From positions 1 through 64,000 of the forward strand of contig JBFLYD010000037.1 in assembly GCA_040756905.1 (NCBI GenBank): 64,000 nt of DNA. The letters are read 5' to 3'. This document shows, piece after piece, positions 18,126 to 28,333 of the stretch. Every line of letters starts with the position of its first letter. Within the stretch, counting starts at the first letter, position 1. The notes beneath the pieces are model-generated. The model ran no database searches. It was not told the DNA's origin and was given only the letters and a program-made list of their open reading frames with translations. Source of the DNA: Acidobacteriota bacterium (GTDB lineage Bacteria; Acidobacteriota; Aminicenantia; JBFLYD01). A program made the position numbers and the translations under genes.

Positions 18126-18563
18126 TTAAATTATTATTGCTTTTCCTCCTGCCTTTTTTATTTTTTTTAAGGCATTTTTGCTAAAATTATTTGCATAAAC
18201 AGTTATCTTTCTCTTTATTTCACCATCTCCCAATATTTTTATCAGAACATCTGGTTTTTTTATAACTCCTTTTTCGTACAAAATTTTGTGGTTTATCTCC
18301 TGTAGGCCTAATTTAGATAATCTATCCAAATTAATTATCTGCCATTCTTTCTTAAATATATTTGTAAAGCCCCTTTTTGGAATTCTTCTATGAAGAGGCA
18401 TCTGACCACCTTCAAATCTTCTTTTCCTTGAATATCCAGCTATTGACTTTTGGCCCTTTGTTCCCCTTCCGGAAGTTCTGCCATGTCCTGAACCCGGGCC
18501 TCTACCCACTCTTTTTCTTTTCTTGATAGAATGGTTTTCTGGTTTGAGAAAAGCTAAATCCAT
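18126..18563 (-). CDS. rplO: 50S ribosomal protein L15
   Basis: L15 is a late-assembly large-subunit protein. The 145-residue sequence carries the glycine/arginine-rich extension (RVGRGPGSGHGRTSGRGTKGQ near 18-38), the FEGGQMPLHRRIPKRGF block, and a globular end finishing GGKAIII. The order rpmD-rplO-secY is standard. Confidence 0.97.
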   Translation of the reverse strand: MDLAFLKPENHSIKKRKRVGRGPGSGHGRTSGRGTKGQKSIAGYSRKRRFEGGQMPLHRRIPKRGFTNIFKKEWQIINLDRLSKLGLQEINHKILYEKGVIKKPDVLIKILGDGEIKRKITVYANNFSKNALKKIKKAGGKAIII

Positions 18564-18565
18564 AT

Positions 18566-18748
18566 TTATTCCTCCTTAATCTCCAATAAATGAGAAACTT
18601 TCTTAATCATACCTCTTATTGAAGGAGTATCTTCTCTCATAACCTCGTCATTAATTTTTCTTAGGCCCAGTCCTTTAAGCACCCTTCTTTGCCTTTCTGA
18701 ATATCCAATGAAGCTTTTGATAAGCTTTATTTTTAATTTTTTTTTCAT
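18566..18748 (-). CDS. rpmD: 50S ribosomal protein L30
   Basis: This 60-residue L30 has the [28 protein letters not shown] core of the bacterial protein. It binds 23S rRNA domain II. The gene fits between rpsE and rplO with gaps of two bases on either side, so translation is probably coupled through the run. Confidence 0.96.
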   Translation of the reverse strand: MKKKLKIKLIKSFIGYSERQRRVLKGLGLRKINDEVMREDTPSIRGMIKKVSHLLEIKEE

Positions 18749-18750
18749 AC

Positions 18751-19251
18751 TTACCCGAGACTTTCCTTTATATCTTTTCCTCTTGCTTTTGCAACAGCCT
18801 GAGCATCTTTTAAATTTCTGAGAGCTTTTGTAGTAGCATGAGCTACAGTAAAAGGATTTTTGCTCCTGATTGCTTTTGTAAGGATATCCTTGACCCCTGC
18901 GAGTTGCAGAATTGTTCTAATGGCTCCCCCTGCTATTACACCAGTTCCCTTTGAAGCAGGTCTTAAAATCACTTTTCCAGCTCCGAATTCTCCAATAACC
19001 ATGTGCGGGATTGTATTTTCCACGAGGGGGATTTCAATCAAGCTCTTTTTTGCATTTTCTATTGCTTTTTTTATCGCTATGGGCACTTCTCTTGCTTTGC
19101 CTTTTCCGATCCCTATATGTCCCTGCCCATCACCCACTGCCACAAGGGCAGAAAAGCTTAAATTTTTACCACCCTTGACAACCTTAGAAACTCTTCTTAT
19201 CGAGATTACCTGGTCTTTTAAATTTTCATCATGAATTTCTATTTCTTCCAC
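18751..19251 (-). CDS. rpsE: 30S ribosomal protein S5
   Basis: S5 lies at the mRNA entrance and influences decoding accuracy. The 166-residue protein has the double-stranded-RNA-binding block ([23 protein letters not shown] near 15-37), the [14 protein letters not shown] segment, and the [22 protein letters not shown] block. Length and order (rplR-rpsE-rpmD) are standard. Confidence 0.98.
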   Translation of the reverse strand: MEEIEIHDENLKDQVISIRRVSKVVKGGKNLSFSALVAVGDGQGHIGIGKGKAREVPIAIKKAIENAKKSLIEIPLVENTIPHMVIGEFGAGKVILRPASKGTGVIAGGAIRTILQLAGVKDILTKAIRSKNPFTVAHATTKALRNLKDAQAVAKARGKDIKESLG

Positions 19252-19262
19252 ATTGCCTCCTT

Positions 19263-19637
19263 TTAAAATTCTAACCCTTTTTCCCTTGCACCTTCAGCAA
19301 TAGCTTTTATTCTTCCATGGTATGGATATCCTCTTCTATCAAAAAGAACTTTTTTTATATTTTTTTTTAGAAGTCTTTCGCCTATCAATTCACCCAATTT
19401 TTTTGCAATTTCTATATTTTTAAAGCTTTGGTATTTTTTCCTGAATTGCTTTTCTAATGTAGAGGCTGAGGTTAAAACATTACCATCTAAATCATTTATT
19501 GCTTGAATGTATAAATATTTATTACTCTTAAATACAACCAACCTCAGTCTATCTTGACTTTTAGGAATGCTCTTTTTTATACGTTTTATTCTCTTCTCTC
19601 TTAACCTCTTTTTTTCTTTGCATTTATCTTTAATCAT
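19263..19637 (-). CDS. rplR: 50S ribosomal protein L18
   Basis: L18 binds 5S rRNA in the central protuberance. The 124-residue sequence has the [20 protein letters not shown] block near residues 30-50 and the [26 protein letters not shown] end. Its position between rplF and rpsE is standard. Confidence 0.98.
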   Translation of the reverse strand: MIKDKCKEKKRLREKRIKRIKKSIPKSQDRLRLVVFKSNKYLYIQAINDLDGNVLTSASTLEKQFRKKYQSFKNIEIAKKLGELIGERLLKKNIKKVLFDRRGYPYHGRIKAIAEGAREKGLEF

Positions 19638-19641
19638 AAAA

Positions 19642-20193
19642 TTACCTCGCAGCTGCTTTCCTTTCTTTCTTCTTTAGTTTTTCACCCACATATCTTATTC
19701 CTTTCAATTTATAAGGATCTGGTTTCCTAAACCCTCTTATGATTGCTGAAACCTGGCCTACTTTTTCTTTATTGATTCCCTCGACTGTTATAATGAATTT
19801 TCTTTCAATGTTTTGAGATACTGATACATTGATTCCTTCGGGAATGGAATATTCAATTGGTTTCGAAAAACCCAGGAATAACAACAATTTCTTTCCTTCG
19901 ATCTGGGCCTTATATCCAACTCCTTCAATTTCAAGTTGTTTTTTGAAACTATTCACCACTCCAGTTATTGCATTTCTGAGAAGACTCCACATTGTTCCAT
20001 GATTTGCTTTTATCTGTTTCTGTTCTCCTTCTCTATTTATGAATACTTTTGAATTTTCTATTTTGACTTGAATTCCCTTAAGAATTTTTAAATTTATCTT
20101 TCCTTTCGGACCTTCTACTAAAACCTCTCCGTTGGATATTATTACATTTACTTTTTCTGGAATTTCAATTGGTTTTCTTCCAAGTCTTGACAT
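19642..20193 (-). CDS. rplF: 50S ribosomal protein L6
   Basis: L6 supports the sarcin-ricin loop region. The 183-residue sequence has both L6 repeats; the second includes the QNIERKFIITVEGINKEKVGQ block and ends in the conserved RKPDPYKLKGIRYVGE segment. It begins MSRLGRKPIEIPE, the usual start, and follows rpsH after nine bases. Confidence 0.98.
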   Translation of the reverse strand: MSRLGRKPIEIPEKVNVIISNGEVLVEGPKGKINLKILKGIQVKIENSKVFINREGEQKQIKANHGTMWSLLRNAITGVVNSFKKQLEIEGVGYKAQIEGKKLLLFLGFSKPIEYSIPEGINVSVSQNIERKFIITVEGINKEKVGQVSAIIRGFRKPDPYKLKGIRYVGEKLKKKERKAAAR

Positions 20194-20202
20194 TTTATTT
20201 TC

Positions 20203-20601
20203 TCACCAAATATAACAGATTATCTCTCCTCCGATTCCCTTTTCTCTGCATTTTTTATCAGTTAAAATCCCTTCAGAGGTGGAAATTATCGCAATGCCTA
20301 TGCCGTCGAGTACTCTTGGAATTTTATCATTTGAACAATATATCCTACAGCCGGGTTTTGATACTCTTTTCAGTCCATTTATGACATTCTCTTTTTTATT
20401 CAACCACTTCAGATAAATCCTTAACATTTCCTGTTTTTTATCTTCTTCAACTTTAAAATTATCAATATAACCCTCTTCTTTAAGAATTTTCGCTATCTCT
20501 ATCTTTATATGGGAGGAAGGAATTTCGACTTCTTTTTTATATACAAGAATTGCATTTCTTATTCTCGTCAGCATGTCCGCAATCGGATCTGATAAACTCA
20601 T
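20203..20601 (-). CDS. rpsH: 30S ribosomal protein S8
   Basis: S8 binds the central domain of 16S rRNA and in E. coli also represses the spc operon through its mRNA. The 132-residue protein begins [17 protein letters not shown] and ends with the [31 protein letters not shown] block. No S8-binding RNA element was looked for in detail upstream of rplE. Confidence 0.98.
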   Translation of the reverse strand: MSLSDPIADMLTRIRNAILVYKKEVEIPSSHIKIEIAKILKEEGYIDNFKVEEDKKQEMLRIYLKWLNKKENVINGLKRVSKPGCRIYCSNDKIPRVLDGIGIAIISTSEGILTDKKCREKGIGGEIICYIW

Positions 20602-20610
20602 CTTTCCTCC

Positions 20611-20799
20611 TTACCAGGATGCTTTCATAACACCAGGAATTTCACCCTTGAGCGCCAGCTCTCTTAAACACAATCTGCACATTTCAAATTTTCTTATATA
20701 ACCTCTTGGTCTCCCACATATCCTACATCTATTTCTTATTCGGGTAGTAAATTTTAATCTTTCTTTTTTATTTTTTGCAAGAGACGCTATTCTTGCCAT
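20611..20799 (-). CDS. rpsN: 30S ribosomal protein S14, type Z (zinc-binding)
   Basis: At 62 residues this is the short, zinc-binding S14 (type Z), with Cys25, Cys28, Cys41 and Cys44 as ligands in CRICG and CRLCL pairs, and the [15 protein letters not shown] end. It sits between rplE and rpsH. The short zinc form rather than the roughly 100-residue form is typical of Gram-positives and many deep-branching phyla. Confidence 0.97.
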   Translation of the reverse strand: MARIASLAKNKKERLKFTTRIRNRCRICGRPRGYIRKFEMCRLCLRELALKGEIPGVMKASW

Positions 20800-20810
20800 T
20801 TTTTTCTCTC

Positions 20811-21353
20811 CTATTCTGAAAAAGGCATACCTAAATACTTAAGAAGAGAATATGCCTCTTTATTGGTGTCTGCATTAGTATCAAAAGTTACAGTCATACC
20901 TCTGGTTTTGTCAACTTTTGTGTAATCAATCTCAGGAAAGATCAACTGATCTTTAATACCGATTGAATAATTCCCTCTTCCATCAAAAGATTTTTGGGAT
21001 ACACCTTTAAAATCTCTCACTCGAGGAAGACACGCATTAACAAATCTATCAAAGAATTCGTACATCTTTTCGCCACGCAAAGTTACCATACAGGCTATTG
21101 CCTGACCCTTTCTTAGTTTAAATGCTGAAATTGATTTTTTTGCTCTTTTTATTACCGGCCTCTGTCCTGTGATCAAACTGATGTCTCTAACAGCATTGTC
21201 CAGAGCCTTAATGTTTTGAGTAGCTTCTCCAACACCAACATTTATTACAATTTTCTCCAGTTTTGGAACTTGCATGATGTTCTTATAGTTAAAATCTTTC
21301 ATCATTTGTGGAATTACTTCTTCTTTATATTTAATACTCAATCTGCTCTTCAC
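20811..21353 (-). CDS. rplE: 50S ribosomal protein L5
   Basis: L5 binds 5S rRNA and touches the P-site tRNA. The 180-residue sequence has the [11 protein letters not shown] block (34-44), the [21 protein letters not shown] block, and the [18 protein letters not shown] block near the C-terminus. Length and order (rplX-rplE-rpsN) are standard. Confidence 0.98.
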   Translation of the reverse strand: MKSRLSIKYKEEVIPQMMKDFNYKNIMQVPKLEKIVINVGVGEATQNIKALDNAVRDISLITGQRPVIKRAKKSISAFKLRKGQAIACMVTLRGEKMYEFFDRFVNACLPRVRDFKGVSQKSFDGRGNYSIGIKDQLIFPEIDYTKVDKTRGMTVTFDTNADTNKEAYSLLKYLGMPFSE

Positions 21354-21362
21354 AATATATCC

Positions 21363-21677
21363 TTAATCAAAATTCGAACCACATTTTTTACAAACCCTTA
21401 TTTTTGTATTTTTATCGATAATTTTTATGCCAATTCTTACTCCTTGTTCACAGTTGGAACAATATATCATAACATCTGATGCACTAATCGATGCTTCTTT
21501 TTCTACTATTCCTCCCTGAATGTTCTTGGATGGGTTTGGTCTGATATATTCTTTTAACAGTCTAATTCTTTCCACGATTACTCTATTTTTATCAGTAAGG
21601 ACCTTAAGGACTTTTCCTTTTTTACCTTTATCCTTCCCTTTTATTACGACAACATAATCACTCTTTCTTATCTTCAA
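21363..21677 (-). CDS. rplX: 50S ribosomal protein L24 (with C-terminal zinc knuckle)
   Basis: L24 is an assembly-initiating large-subunit protein. The 104-residue sequence has the KOW block (VVVIKGKDKGKKGKVLKVL, 9-27). Its end carries two CxxC pairs (Cys73, Cys76, Cys96, Cys99) that would hold zinc, as in many non-proteobacterial L24 proteins. Confidence 0.97.
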   Translation of the reverse strand: MKIRKSDYVVVIKGKDKGKKGKVLKVLTDKNRVIVERIRLLKEYIRPNPSKNIQGGIVEKEASISASDVMIYCSNCEQGVRIGIKIIDKNTKIRVCKKCGSNFD

Positions 21678-21688
21678 TATAGTTCTCC

Positions 21689-22057
21689 TTATAAAACCTC
21701 AGGAGATAAGGAAATGATTTTCATAAATTTTTTTTCTCTTAATTCTCTTGCAACAGGGCCAAACACTCTAGTTCCAACAGGTTCACCTGTTTTATCGATA
21801 ACAACTGCAGCATTATCATCAAACCTTATGTACGAACCATCTTTTCTTCTCAATTCTTTTTTAGTTCTTACAATTACTGCCTTTACAATGCTTCCTTTCT
21901 TTATTTTACTGTCTGGCTCTGCTTCTTTTACCGAAGCAGAAACTATATCGCCGATCGCTGCCAATCTTCCTGTTCCACCTCCTACGGGATGAATACACAT
22001 AATTCTTTTAACTCCTGAATTATCAGCTACGTTTAAAATTGTTCGCATCTGAATCAT
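21689..22057 (-). CDS. rplN: 50S ribosomal protein L14
   Basis: L14 forms an intersubunit bridge with 16S rRNA. The 122-residue protein starts [15 protein letters not shown] and has the [26 protein letters not shown] block and the [14 protein letters not shown] end block. The start codon overlaps the last base of the rpsQ stop codon, so the two are translated in tight sequence. Confidence 0.98.
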   Translation of the reverse strand: MIQMRTILNVADNSGVKRIMCIHPVGGGTGRLAAIGDIVSASVKEAEPDSKIKKGSIVKAVIVRTKKELRRKDGSYIRFDDNAAVVIDKTGEPVGTRVFGPVARELREKKFMKIISLSPEVL

Positions 22058-22329
22058 TACTGGATTCCTTCTTTTAATCCCTTATTTTTTTCCAATATTT
22101 CTACCACTCTCCATCTTTTTCTCCTGCTCAGAGGTCTGCTTTCAACTAATCTTATTTTATCTCCAATATTACATTGATTTAACTCATCGTGAGCCATAAA
22201 CTTAGATCTTCTGTTTATAATTTTTTTATAAAGAGGGTGGCTATATGGTTTCTCAACCAATACTACTACGCTTTTATCTCCACTTCTTGAAATAACTGTT
22301 CCAACTTTTATCTGTTTCTTTCTCTTCAT
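22057..22329 (-). CDS. rpsQ: 30S ribosomal protein S17
   Basis: S17 is an OB-fold primary binder of 16S rRNA. The 90-residue sequence has the [27 protein letters not shown] block and the [21 protein letters not shown] segment. The ATG overlaps the rpmC stop by four bases. The C-terminus is a few residues longer than average. Confidence 0.97.
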   Translation of the reverse strand: MKRKKQIKVGTVISRSGDKSVVVLVEKPYSHPLYKKIINRRSKFMAHDELNQCNIGDKIRLVESRPLSRRKRWRVVEILEKNKGLKEGIQ

Positions 22330-22529
22330 TTTTGATCGATTCCCTTCTCTCTTTCATTTAGAATTGTCAAAATTCTCGCGATGGTTCTTTTAATTTCTCT
22401 AATTTTCATTGGATTCTCAAGCTGTCCAATCGTTTTTTGAACACGTAATTTAAACAACTGGTCTTTTAACTCTTTATATTTATTAATAAGTTCTTCGCTG
22501 GAAAATTCTCTTAAGTCATTGACTCTCAT
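22326..22529 (-). CDS. rpmC: 50S ribosomal protein L29
   Basis: L29 is a small coiled protein near the exit tunnel and part of the docking site for trigger factor and SRP. The 67-residue sequence has the LREFSSEELINKYKELKDQLFKLR helix and the REIKRTIARILTILNERE helix. It follows rplP by three bases and overlaps rpsQ. Confidence 0.97.
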   Translation of the reverse strand: MRVNDLREFSSEELINKYKELKDQLFKLRVQKTIGQLENPMKIREIKRTIARILTILNEREKGIDQK

Positions 22530-22532
22530 TTT

Positions 22533-22946
22533 TTATTTTCCAATTTCACATCTCGAGATAAACCTTGTTTTTATTGGTAGTTTATGGGAGGCAAGCCTGA
22601 GAGCTTCCTTTGCAACCTCTTCAGAAACACCTTCCATCTCATATATTATTTTCCCTGGTCTTACTACATCAACCCACATCTCAATATCTCCTTTCCCTTT
22701 TCCCATTCTTGTTTCGGTTGGCTTTTTCGTAACTGATTTCCATGGGAAAACTCTTATCCAGAGCTTTCCTCCTTTCTTGATAAACCTTGTTATAGCAATT
22801 CTTCCAGCCTCTATCTGCCGAGCAGTCAGCCAGCATGGTTCTAAAGCCTGAAGTCCATACTCACCAAAAGAAAGGGCATTTCCTTGGGATGCTCTACCCT
22901 TCCTTCTCCCTCTTTGGATTTTTCTGTATTTTACTTTTTTCGGCAT
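22533..22946 (-). CDS. rplP: 50S ribosomal protein L16
   Basis: L16 helps shape the A-site region of the peptidyl transferase centre. The product from the ATG at 22946 is 137 residues starting [17 protein letters not shown], the usual L16 start. Another ATG two codons earlier (22952) is possible. The [29 protein letters not shown] block and the [19 protein letters not shown] block are typical. Confidence 0.97.
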   Translation of the reverse strand: MPKKVKYRKIQRGRRKGRASQGNALSFGEYGLQALEPCWLTARQIEAGRIAITRFIKKGGKLWIRVFPWKSVTKKPTETRMGKGKGDIEMWVDVVRPGKIIYEMEGVSEEVAKEALRLASHKLPIKTRFISRCEIGK

Positions 22947-22962
22947 TAACATTTTTATTTCT

Positions 22963-23637
22963 CTATTCTTTCAACTCTTCCTCTATCTGCGGAGTTTTTA
23001 CAATCTTTTCTTTATCAACATCTCCCTTGTAGATCCATATTTTTATTCCTATCTGTCCATATGTGGTAAAAGCTTCACAAAAACCATAATCAATGTCTGC
23101 TTTAAGTGTTTGAAGTGGTAATCTCCCAATCAGATACCATTCAGAACGGGCAATTTCTGCCCCTCCAATCCTCCCTGAACACATAACTTTTATTCCTTTT
23201 GCTCCTTCACGAAGAGCAGAATCAACTGCTTTTTTCATTACTCTTCTGTATGCCACTCTTTTCTCGAGCTGAAGAGCAATCCCTTCAGCTACTAATTTTG
23301 ATACCAATTCTGGCTTGTTAATTTCATGAATATCTATAGAAACTTCTTTTCCAGTGTATTTTTCCAACTCTTCTTTTATTTTCTCTCTTTCTTTACCTCC
23401 TCTTCCTATTATTATTCCTGGTCTTGCTGTATAAATTATAATTCTTATTAAATTTTCTATTCTTTCAATTTCTACTGCAGTAATCTGGGCATGAGAATAT
23501 CTCTTCATTATTCCCTTTTTAATGTATAAGTCTTCATGGACATTTCTTGCGTAATCCTTTCCCTTTGAAAACCATTTTGAACTCCAACTTTTATTAAAAC
23601 CTATTCGGAAACCAAATGGATGTGCTTTCTGTCCCAA
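22963..23637 (-). CDS. rpsC: 30S ribosomal protein S3
   Basis: S3 lines the mRNA entry channel and has helicase-related roles. The 224-residue protein has the [13 protein letters not shown] start, a KH domain with the GRGGKE loop (GxxG), and a C-terminal domain with the [20 protein letters not shown] block. It ends with an acidic/lysine-rich tail. Order rplV-rpsC-rplP is standard. Confidence 0.98.
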   Translation of the reverse strand: MGQKAHPFGFRIGFNKSWSSKWFSKGKDYARNVHEDLYIKKGIMKRYSHAQITAVEIERIENLIRIIIYTARPGIIIGRGGKEREKIKEELEKYTGKEVSIDIHEINKPELVSKLVAEGIALQLEKRVAYRRVMKKAVDSALREGAKGIKVMCSGRIGGAEIARSEWYLIGRLPLQTLKADIDYGFCEAFTTYGQIGIKIWIYKGDVDKEKIVKTPQIEEELKE

Positions 23638-23648
23638 ACTTTCCTCCT

Positions 23649-24005
23649 CTATGTCCTTTCATTGAGATGGATGCAAATATGACTGAATCTTCTTAATATT
23701 CTGTAAGCTCTTCCCATTGGAGCTGGTCTGATTCTCTTAAGACTTGGCCCATCATTAACATAGCATTTTTGTATATAAAGATTGTCCACATTAACTGAAG
23801 GAAATTTATTCTGGGCATTTGCAATTGCAGACTTGAGAACCTTTTCTATCATTTTAGAAGCTTTTCTCTTTTTCGAAAAAGATAATATAGTCAATGCTTC
23901 TCCTACATTTTTTCCTCTAATCTCATCTATGACAAGTCTACATTTTTGAGCTGATATTCTGTGAAATCTACCTATCGCAAATGAAATTGATTTATTCTCT
24001 GCCAT
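23649..24005 (-). CDS. rplV: 50S ribosomal protein L22
   Basis: L22 has a beta hairpin reaching into the exit tunnel, near where macrolides act. The 118-residue sequence has the RISAQKCRLVIDEIRGKNVGEALTIL block and the hairpin region KRIRPAPMGRAYRILRRFSHI near the C-terminus, with no unusual insertion in the hairpin. Order rpsS-rplV-rpsC is standard. Confidence 0.97.
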   Translation of the reverse strand: MAENKSISFAIGRFHRISAQKCRLVIDEIRGKNVGEALTILSFSKKRKASKMIEKVLKSAIANAQNKFPSVNVDNLYIQKCYVNDGPSLKRIRPAPMGRAYRILRRFSHICIHLNERT

Positions 24006-24020
24006 TTTTCAATTAATCTC

Positions 24021-24308
24021 CTATCCTTTTAATTTAGCTGCCTTTTCACTTTTTGAGGTATGACCTTTAAAAGTTCGGGTAGGAGAAAATTCTCCCAATT
24101 TATGACCCACCATATTTTCGGTTATATATACTGGAATGAACTTCTTTCCATTATAAACAGCTAAAGTCAACCCAACCATCTCTGGAATGATGGTGGAATC
24201 CCTGGACCAGGTTTTGATTATTTCTTTCTTTTTTTGGGTCTTAATCTTCATCATCTTTTCAAGGAGTTTCTTATCGATAAATACTCCTTTTTTGGTTGAC
24301 CTTCCCAT
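24021..24308 (-). CDS. rpsS: 30S ribosomal protein S19
   Basis: S19 sits in the head of the small subunit and binds 16S rRNA together with S13. The 95-residue sequence has the block around [16 protein letters not shown] and the [16 protein letters not shown] block. Both are near-universal, and the length is standard. It follows rplB in the S10 operon. Confidence 0.98.
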   Translation of the reverse strand: MGRSTKKGVFIDKKLLEKMMKIKTQKKKEIIKTWSRDSTIIPEMVGLTLAVYNGKKFIPVYITENMVGHKLGEFSPTRTFKGHTSKSEKAAKLKG

Positions 24309-24330
24309 TTTAAGTGCTCCCCTATTTCAT

Positions 24331-25149
24331 TTATCTTCTTATTATGAATTTCTTCGTTCTTTTGTTTCTACGAGTCTTATATCCCTTTGTCGGTTTACCC
24401 CATGGCGTAACAGGATTTCTTCCTCCCTTGGTTCTTCCTTCTCCTCCTCCATGAGGATGGTCCACAGGGTTCATAGCTGTTCCTCTTACATGAGGTCTCC
24501 TTCCAAACCATCTTTTTCTTCCCGCCTTTCCTATTGATATGTTCTCATGGTCTAAGTTTCCCACCTGGCCTACAGTTGCTTTACAATCAATATGAATCTT
24601 CCTCATTTCGTTGGAGGGCAATTTCAATTGGGCATAATTTCCTTCTTTTGCCAAAATTTGTGCTCCAGCGCCAGCGCTTCTTCCAATCTGACCACCCTTT
24701 CCAGGTCTTAATTCAATGTTATGTATTATAGTTCCTACAGGTATATATCTTAAAGGCAAACAATTTCCTGGCAAAATATCGGTTTCTTTTTCAGAGGCAA
24801 TAACTGTTGAACCTATCTTTAATCCTTCTGGACATAACATATACCTTCTTTCTCCATCTAAATATTTTATCAGTGCAATTCTTGATGATCTGTTTGGATC
24901 ATATTCAATCGATTCCACAATTCCAGGGACATCAATCTTATCTCTTTTGAAATCGATAGTTCTGTATGCTCTTTTATGACCACCACCTCTGAACCTGATT
25001 GTAATTCTTCCTTTATTATTCCTCCCCCCTGACTTCTTTAGTGGTTTAACCAGAGCTTTATAGGGTTCATCTTTAGTGATTTCTTCAAAGATAAATCCTG
25101 TTCTTCCTCTTAACCCCGGAGTTGCTGGATTATAAACTTTTATCCCCAT
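24331..25149 (-). CDS. rplB: 50S ribosomal protein L2
   Basis: L2 is a core protein needed for subunit association and peptidyl transfer. The 272-residue sequence has the [20 protein letters not shown] block and the SAGAGAQI segment. The C-terminal block [19 protein letters not shown] contains the conserved histidine near the peptidyl transferase centre. It ends with a lysine/arginine tail. Order rplW-rplB-rpsS is standard. Confidence 0.98.
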   Translation of the reverse strand: MGIKVYNPATPGLRGRTGFIFEEITKDEPYKALVKPLKKSGGRNNKGRITIRFRGGGHKRAYRTIDFKRDKIDVPGIVESIEYDPNRSSRIALIKYLDGERRYMLCPEGLKIGSTVIASEKETDILPGNCLPLRYIPVGTIIHNIELRPGKGGQIGRSAGAGAQILAKEGNYAQLKLPSNEMRKIHIDCKATVGQVGNLDHENISIGKAGRKRWFGRRPHVRGTAMNPVDHPHGGGEGRTKGGRNPVTPWGKPTKGYKTRRNKRTKKFIIRR

Positions 25150-25175
25150 TTTTTATATCCTTATGATCATTGAAT

Positions 25176-25472
25176 TTATACACCTTCAACAAATTCAACC
25201 ATTTTTTCTCCCTCTTTCAACTTTACATACGCTTTTTTCCAATCAGGTCTTTTCCCTGAATATCTTCCCCATCTTTTAATTTTTCCTAATACATTTTCTA
25301 TTCTTACATTTTCCACCCTTACCCTGAACAAATCTTCTACTGCTCTTTTTATTTCTATTTTATTGGCATCTCCATTAACTTTAAAACATAGAACCCTATT
25401 TTTTTCCTTTAACAATGTTGATTTCTCAGAGATTATAGGTCTAATTATTATCTCAGTTGGATCTTTTTTCAT
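25176..25472 (-). CDS. rplW: 50S ribosomal protein L23
   Basis: L23 lies at the tunnel exit and docks trigger factor and SRP. The 98-residue protein has the IIRPIISEKSTLL start, the EIKRAVEDLFRVRVENVRI segment, and the GRYSGKRPDWKKAYVKLKEGE end. Its ATG overlaps the rplD stop by four bases. Confidence 0.97.
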   Translation of the reverse strand: MKKDPTEIIIRPIISEKSTLLKEKNRVLCFKVNGDANKIEIKRAVEDLFRVRVENVRIENVLGKIKRWGRYSGKRPDWKKAYVKLKEGEKMVEFVEGV

Positions 25473-26086
25473 TGATAAACTCCTATTAATCTATTCAAAG
25501 CCCTTTCTGAAATCACAATCCATTCGTATCTGAGAATATCAAAAAGATTAATATTATTTGTATAAATTGCCTTAAAATCAGGAAGGTTTCTCATAGCAAG
25601 GATTAAATTCTTATTATCTTTTTCATCTACAAACAGTCCATTCTCTATTTTTAATTTTTTGATTGTCTCTAAGGCCTCTTTTGTTTTAGGTGATTTCAAT
25701 TCAAGATTTTCGATTATCAATAACTTATTATTCTGTTTTTTATCGGATAGAACGGATTTTATTGCATTTCTTCTTGCCTTTTTTGGAAGCCAGTAACTAT
25801 AATCTCTTGGCTTTGGACCAAACACTGTTCCTCCCTTTCTCCACAATGGAGATCGAATACTTCCAACCCTCGCTCTTCCTGTTTTTTTCTGCCTCCATGG
25901 CTTTTTTCCGCTTCCCGAAACTTCTCCTCTTGTTTTGGTACAAGCAGTGCCACGTCTTTTTCTTGAAAGATAACTCCTTATTTCTTCCCACACTAAATGT
26001 TCTTTTCTCGGATAAGAAAAGAAGGTATCTGGCAGATTTATTTCTTTTATTTTCTTATATTCTAAATTTATAACAGGCAATTTCAT
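25469..26086 (-). CDS. rplD: 50S ribosomal protein L4
   Basis: L4 reaches into the exit tunnel and, in E. coli, attenuates transcription of its own S10 operon. The 205-residue sequence has the tunnel loop (RGEVSGSGKKPWRQKKTGRARVGSIRSPLWRKGG, about 53-86) and the C-terminal block RYEWIVISERALNRL. I saw no S10-leader-like structure upstream of rpsJ, where the intergenic space is only 45 bases. Confidence 0.97.
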   Translation of the reverse strand: MKLPVINLEYKKIKEINLPDTFFSYPRKEHLVWEEIRSYLSRKRRGTACTKTRGEVSGSGKKPWRQKKTGRARVGSIRSPLWRKGGTVFGPKPRDYSYWLPKKARRNAIKSVLSDKKQNNKLLIIENLELKSPKTKEALETIKKLKIENGLFVDEKDNKNLILAMRNLPDFKAIYTNNINLFDILRYEWIVISERALNRLIGVYQ

Positions 26087-26094
26087 ATTTTTTT

Positions 26095-26736
26095 TTATTC
26101 CTTCATAAACGATGCTTTTTTAATCAGACATATACTTCCTTTTGATCCTGACACTGCTCCTTTAATAACTAAAATATCATTTTCTACATCTATTTTAATA
26201 ATTTTTAAATTTTTGACCGTAACTCTGTGGTGGCCCATTCTTCCTGGCATTCTCTGTCCTTTAAATACTCTTGAAGGAAAAGAGGACGCTCCTATTGAGC
26301 CTGGCCTTCTGTGGAACATAGAACCATGAGATGCAGGGCCTCCTTTGAAATGCCATCTTTTTACGACTCCAGCAAATCCCTTTCCTTTACTCACCCCAGT
26401 TACATTCACTCTTTCCTCATTTTCAAAAATATCAACTAAAATTTTATCTCCGATCTGGGGCTCTCTCTCATCTTTGGCATACCGAAATTCTCTCAGAACT
26501 TTCGAAGGTGGACCATTTGCTTTCGTAAAATGACCCAGAATTGGCTTTATAATTTTCTTTGGGGGCTTCTCTTCGACCAAACTCAATTGAACCGCATTGT
26601 ACCCATCTTTTTGAGTGTATTTTTTTTGCACGACTACACATGGACCTGCTTTTAATATAGTAACTGGAAGTGCTTCTCCCTTCTCGTTCCATAGCTGGGT
26701 CATTCCAATTTTTTTTCCTATCAATCCTTCTATCAT
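26095..26736 (-). CDS. rplC: 50S ribosomal protein L3
   Basis: L3 is one of the first proteins to bind 23S rRNA. The 213-residue sequence has the IGKKIGMTQLWNEKG start, the GVSKGKGFAGVVKRWHFKGGPASHGSMFHRRPGSIG block, and the MPGRMGHHRVTVKNL block. It is followed by rplD after eight bases. Confidence 0.98.
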   Translation of the reverse strand: MIEGLIGKKIGMTQLWNEKGEALPVTILKAGPCVVVQKKYTQKDGYNAVQLSLVEEKPPKKIIKPILGHFTKANGPPSKVLREFRYAKDEREPQIGDKILVDIFENEERVNVTGVSKGKGFAGVVKRWHFKGGPASHGSMFHRRPGSIGASSFPSRVFKGQRMPGRMGHHRVTVKNLKIIKIDVENDILVIKGAVSGSKGSICLIKKASFMKE

Positions 26737-26771
26737 TTTAATTTTCTTTTACCAATTGAGATAAAAACATA

Positions 26772-27077
26772 CTATTCTGATTTAACATCCACATGTATTC
26801 CTGCAGGTAATTCCAAATTTCTTAACTCATCTATAGTCTTTTCATTATATTCATTTATATAAATTAATCTTTTATGAGTTCTTATTTCAAAATGTTCTCT
26901 TGATTTTTTATCCACATGGGGAGAACGAAGAACACAAAATCTTTCTATTTTTGTGGGTAAAGGAATAGGGCCTGAGACTTTAGCACCTGTCCTTCTTGCT
27001 TTAACAGCAATTTCTCCAGCTGATTTGTCAAGCACTCTGTAATCGAAAGCCATTAATTTAATCTTTATTTTCTGCAT
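26772..27077 (-). CDS. rpsJ: 30S ribosomal protein S10
   Basis: S10 binds the head of the small subunit and also acts with NusB in antitermination. The 101-residue sequence has the [12 protein letters not shown] start, the [40 protein letters not shown] block, and an [10 protein letters not shown] end. It follows tuf1 by 45 bases, so the str and S10 operons run together here. Confidence 0.98.
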   Translation of the reverse strand: MQKIKIKLMAFDYRVLDKSAGEIAVKARRTGAKVSGPIPLPTKIERFCVLRSPHVDKKSREHFEIRTHKRLIYINEYNEKTIDELRNLELPAGIHVDVKSE

Positions 27078-27122
27078 TTAAATCTCCCCTTGTGCCGTAT
27101 CATTTTTCATTCTTAATATTCC

Positions 27123-28322
27123 TCACTCAACGATATCTGTAACAGAACCTGCTCCTACAGTTTTTCCTCCTTCCCTTATGGCAAACCTCAACCCTTTCTC
27201 CATTGCTATTGGTGTTATGAGTTCTATCTCCAAATTTACATTATCTCCTGGCATTACCATCTCTACTCCAGAAGGGAGTTTAACTGTTCCTGTGACATCT
27301 GTGGTTCTGAAGTAGAACTGGGGTCTGTAGCCTGTGAAGAAAGGAGTGTGTCTTCCTCCTTCTTCTTTCTTTAAGACATAGACTTCTGCTTTAAATTTTG
27401 TATGGGGAGTTATAGAACCTGGTTTTGCAAGTACCATACCTCTCATGACCTCTGTTTTCTCTGTGCCTCGGAGGAGCACCCCTATGTTATCTCCTGCTAT
27501 TCCCTCATCGAGTATTTTTCTGAACATCTCAACTCCTGTGACAACTCTTCTGAGCGTGGGTCTTATTCCCACTATCTCCACCTCTTCTCCAAGTTTTATT
27601 CTTCCTCTCTCCACCCTTCCTGTAACCACAGTACCTCTTCCTGAGATTGAGAATATATCCTCTATGGGCATGAGAAATGGCATATCTATGAGTCTCTCAG
27701 GTATGGGGATGTATCTATCAACCACATCCATCAACTCAAGGATACTTCTGTTTTCAGGTTTTGAAGGGTCTCCATCACTTTCCATAGCCTTAAGGGCTGA
27801 GCCTCTCACAACAGGAATTTCATCTCCTGGAAATCCATATTTTTTTAGAAGCTCTCTCACCTCAAGTTCCACAAGATCTAATATCTCAGGGTCATCCACC
27901 ATGTCTACCTTGTTGAGGTAGACCACTATGTAAGGAACATTCACCTGGCGAGCTAAAAGTATGTGCTCACGGGTCTGTGGCATTGGACCATCTGCAGCTG
28001 ATACAACCAGTATTGCCCCATCCATCTGAGCTGCTCCTGTGATCATGTTCTTTATGTAATCTGCATGGCCAGGACAGTCTATGTGGGCATAATGACGATT
28101 TTGGGTCTCATACTCCACATGGGCTATCTGTATTGTTATGCCTCTTTCTTTTTCCTCAGGTGCATTATCGATTGACCAGAAATCTCTGTAGACTATCTTT
28201 GGGTTTAACTTGTTTAAAACCTTTGTTATGGCTGATGTAAGGGTGGTTTTTCCATGGTCTACATGGCCTATCGTTCCTATGTTTAGATGGGGTTTTAATC
28301 TCTCAAATTTTTCCTTTGCCAT
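27123..28322 (-). CDS. tuf: Elongation factor Tu, copy 1 (str operon)
   Basis: EF-Tu brings aminoacyl-tRNA to the ribosome as a GTP complex. The 399-residue protein has the P-loop GHVDHGKT (19-26), the DCPGH switch II block, the NKVD base-recognition motif, and both beta-barrel domains ending [10 protein letters not shown]. It is nearly identical to the copy at 42953-44152. The only differing residue is the penultimate one (Val here, Ile there). It follows fusA in the str operon. Confidence 0.98.
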   Translation of the reverse strand: MAKEKFERLKPHLNIGTIGHVDHGKTTLTSAITKVLNKLNPKIVYRDFWSIDNAPEEKERGITIQIAHVEYETQNRHYAHIDCPGHADYIKNMITGAAQMDGAILVVSAADGPMPQTREHILLARQVNVPYIVVYLNKVDMVDDPEILDLVELEVRELLKKYGFPGDEIPVVRGSALKAMESDGDPSKPENRSILELMDVVDRYIPIPERLIDMPFLMPIEDIFSISGRGTVVTGRVERGRIKLGEEVEIVGIRPTLRRVVTGVEMFRKILDEGIAGDNIGVLLRGTEKTEVMRGMVLAKPGSITPHTKFKAEVYVLKKEEGGRHTPFFTGYRPQFYFRTTDVTGTVKLPSGVEMVMPGDNVNLEIELITPIAMEKGLRFAIREGGKTVGAGSVTDIVE

Positions 28323-28333
28323 TTATTTTCCTC

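Noticed and set aside
27445-27921. A 158-residue frame antisense to tuf1, with a twin at 43275-43751
   Set aside because: The two are identical only because the tuf genes are. The frame follows the codon pattern of tuf and has no start signals.
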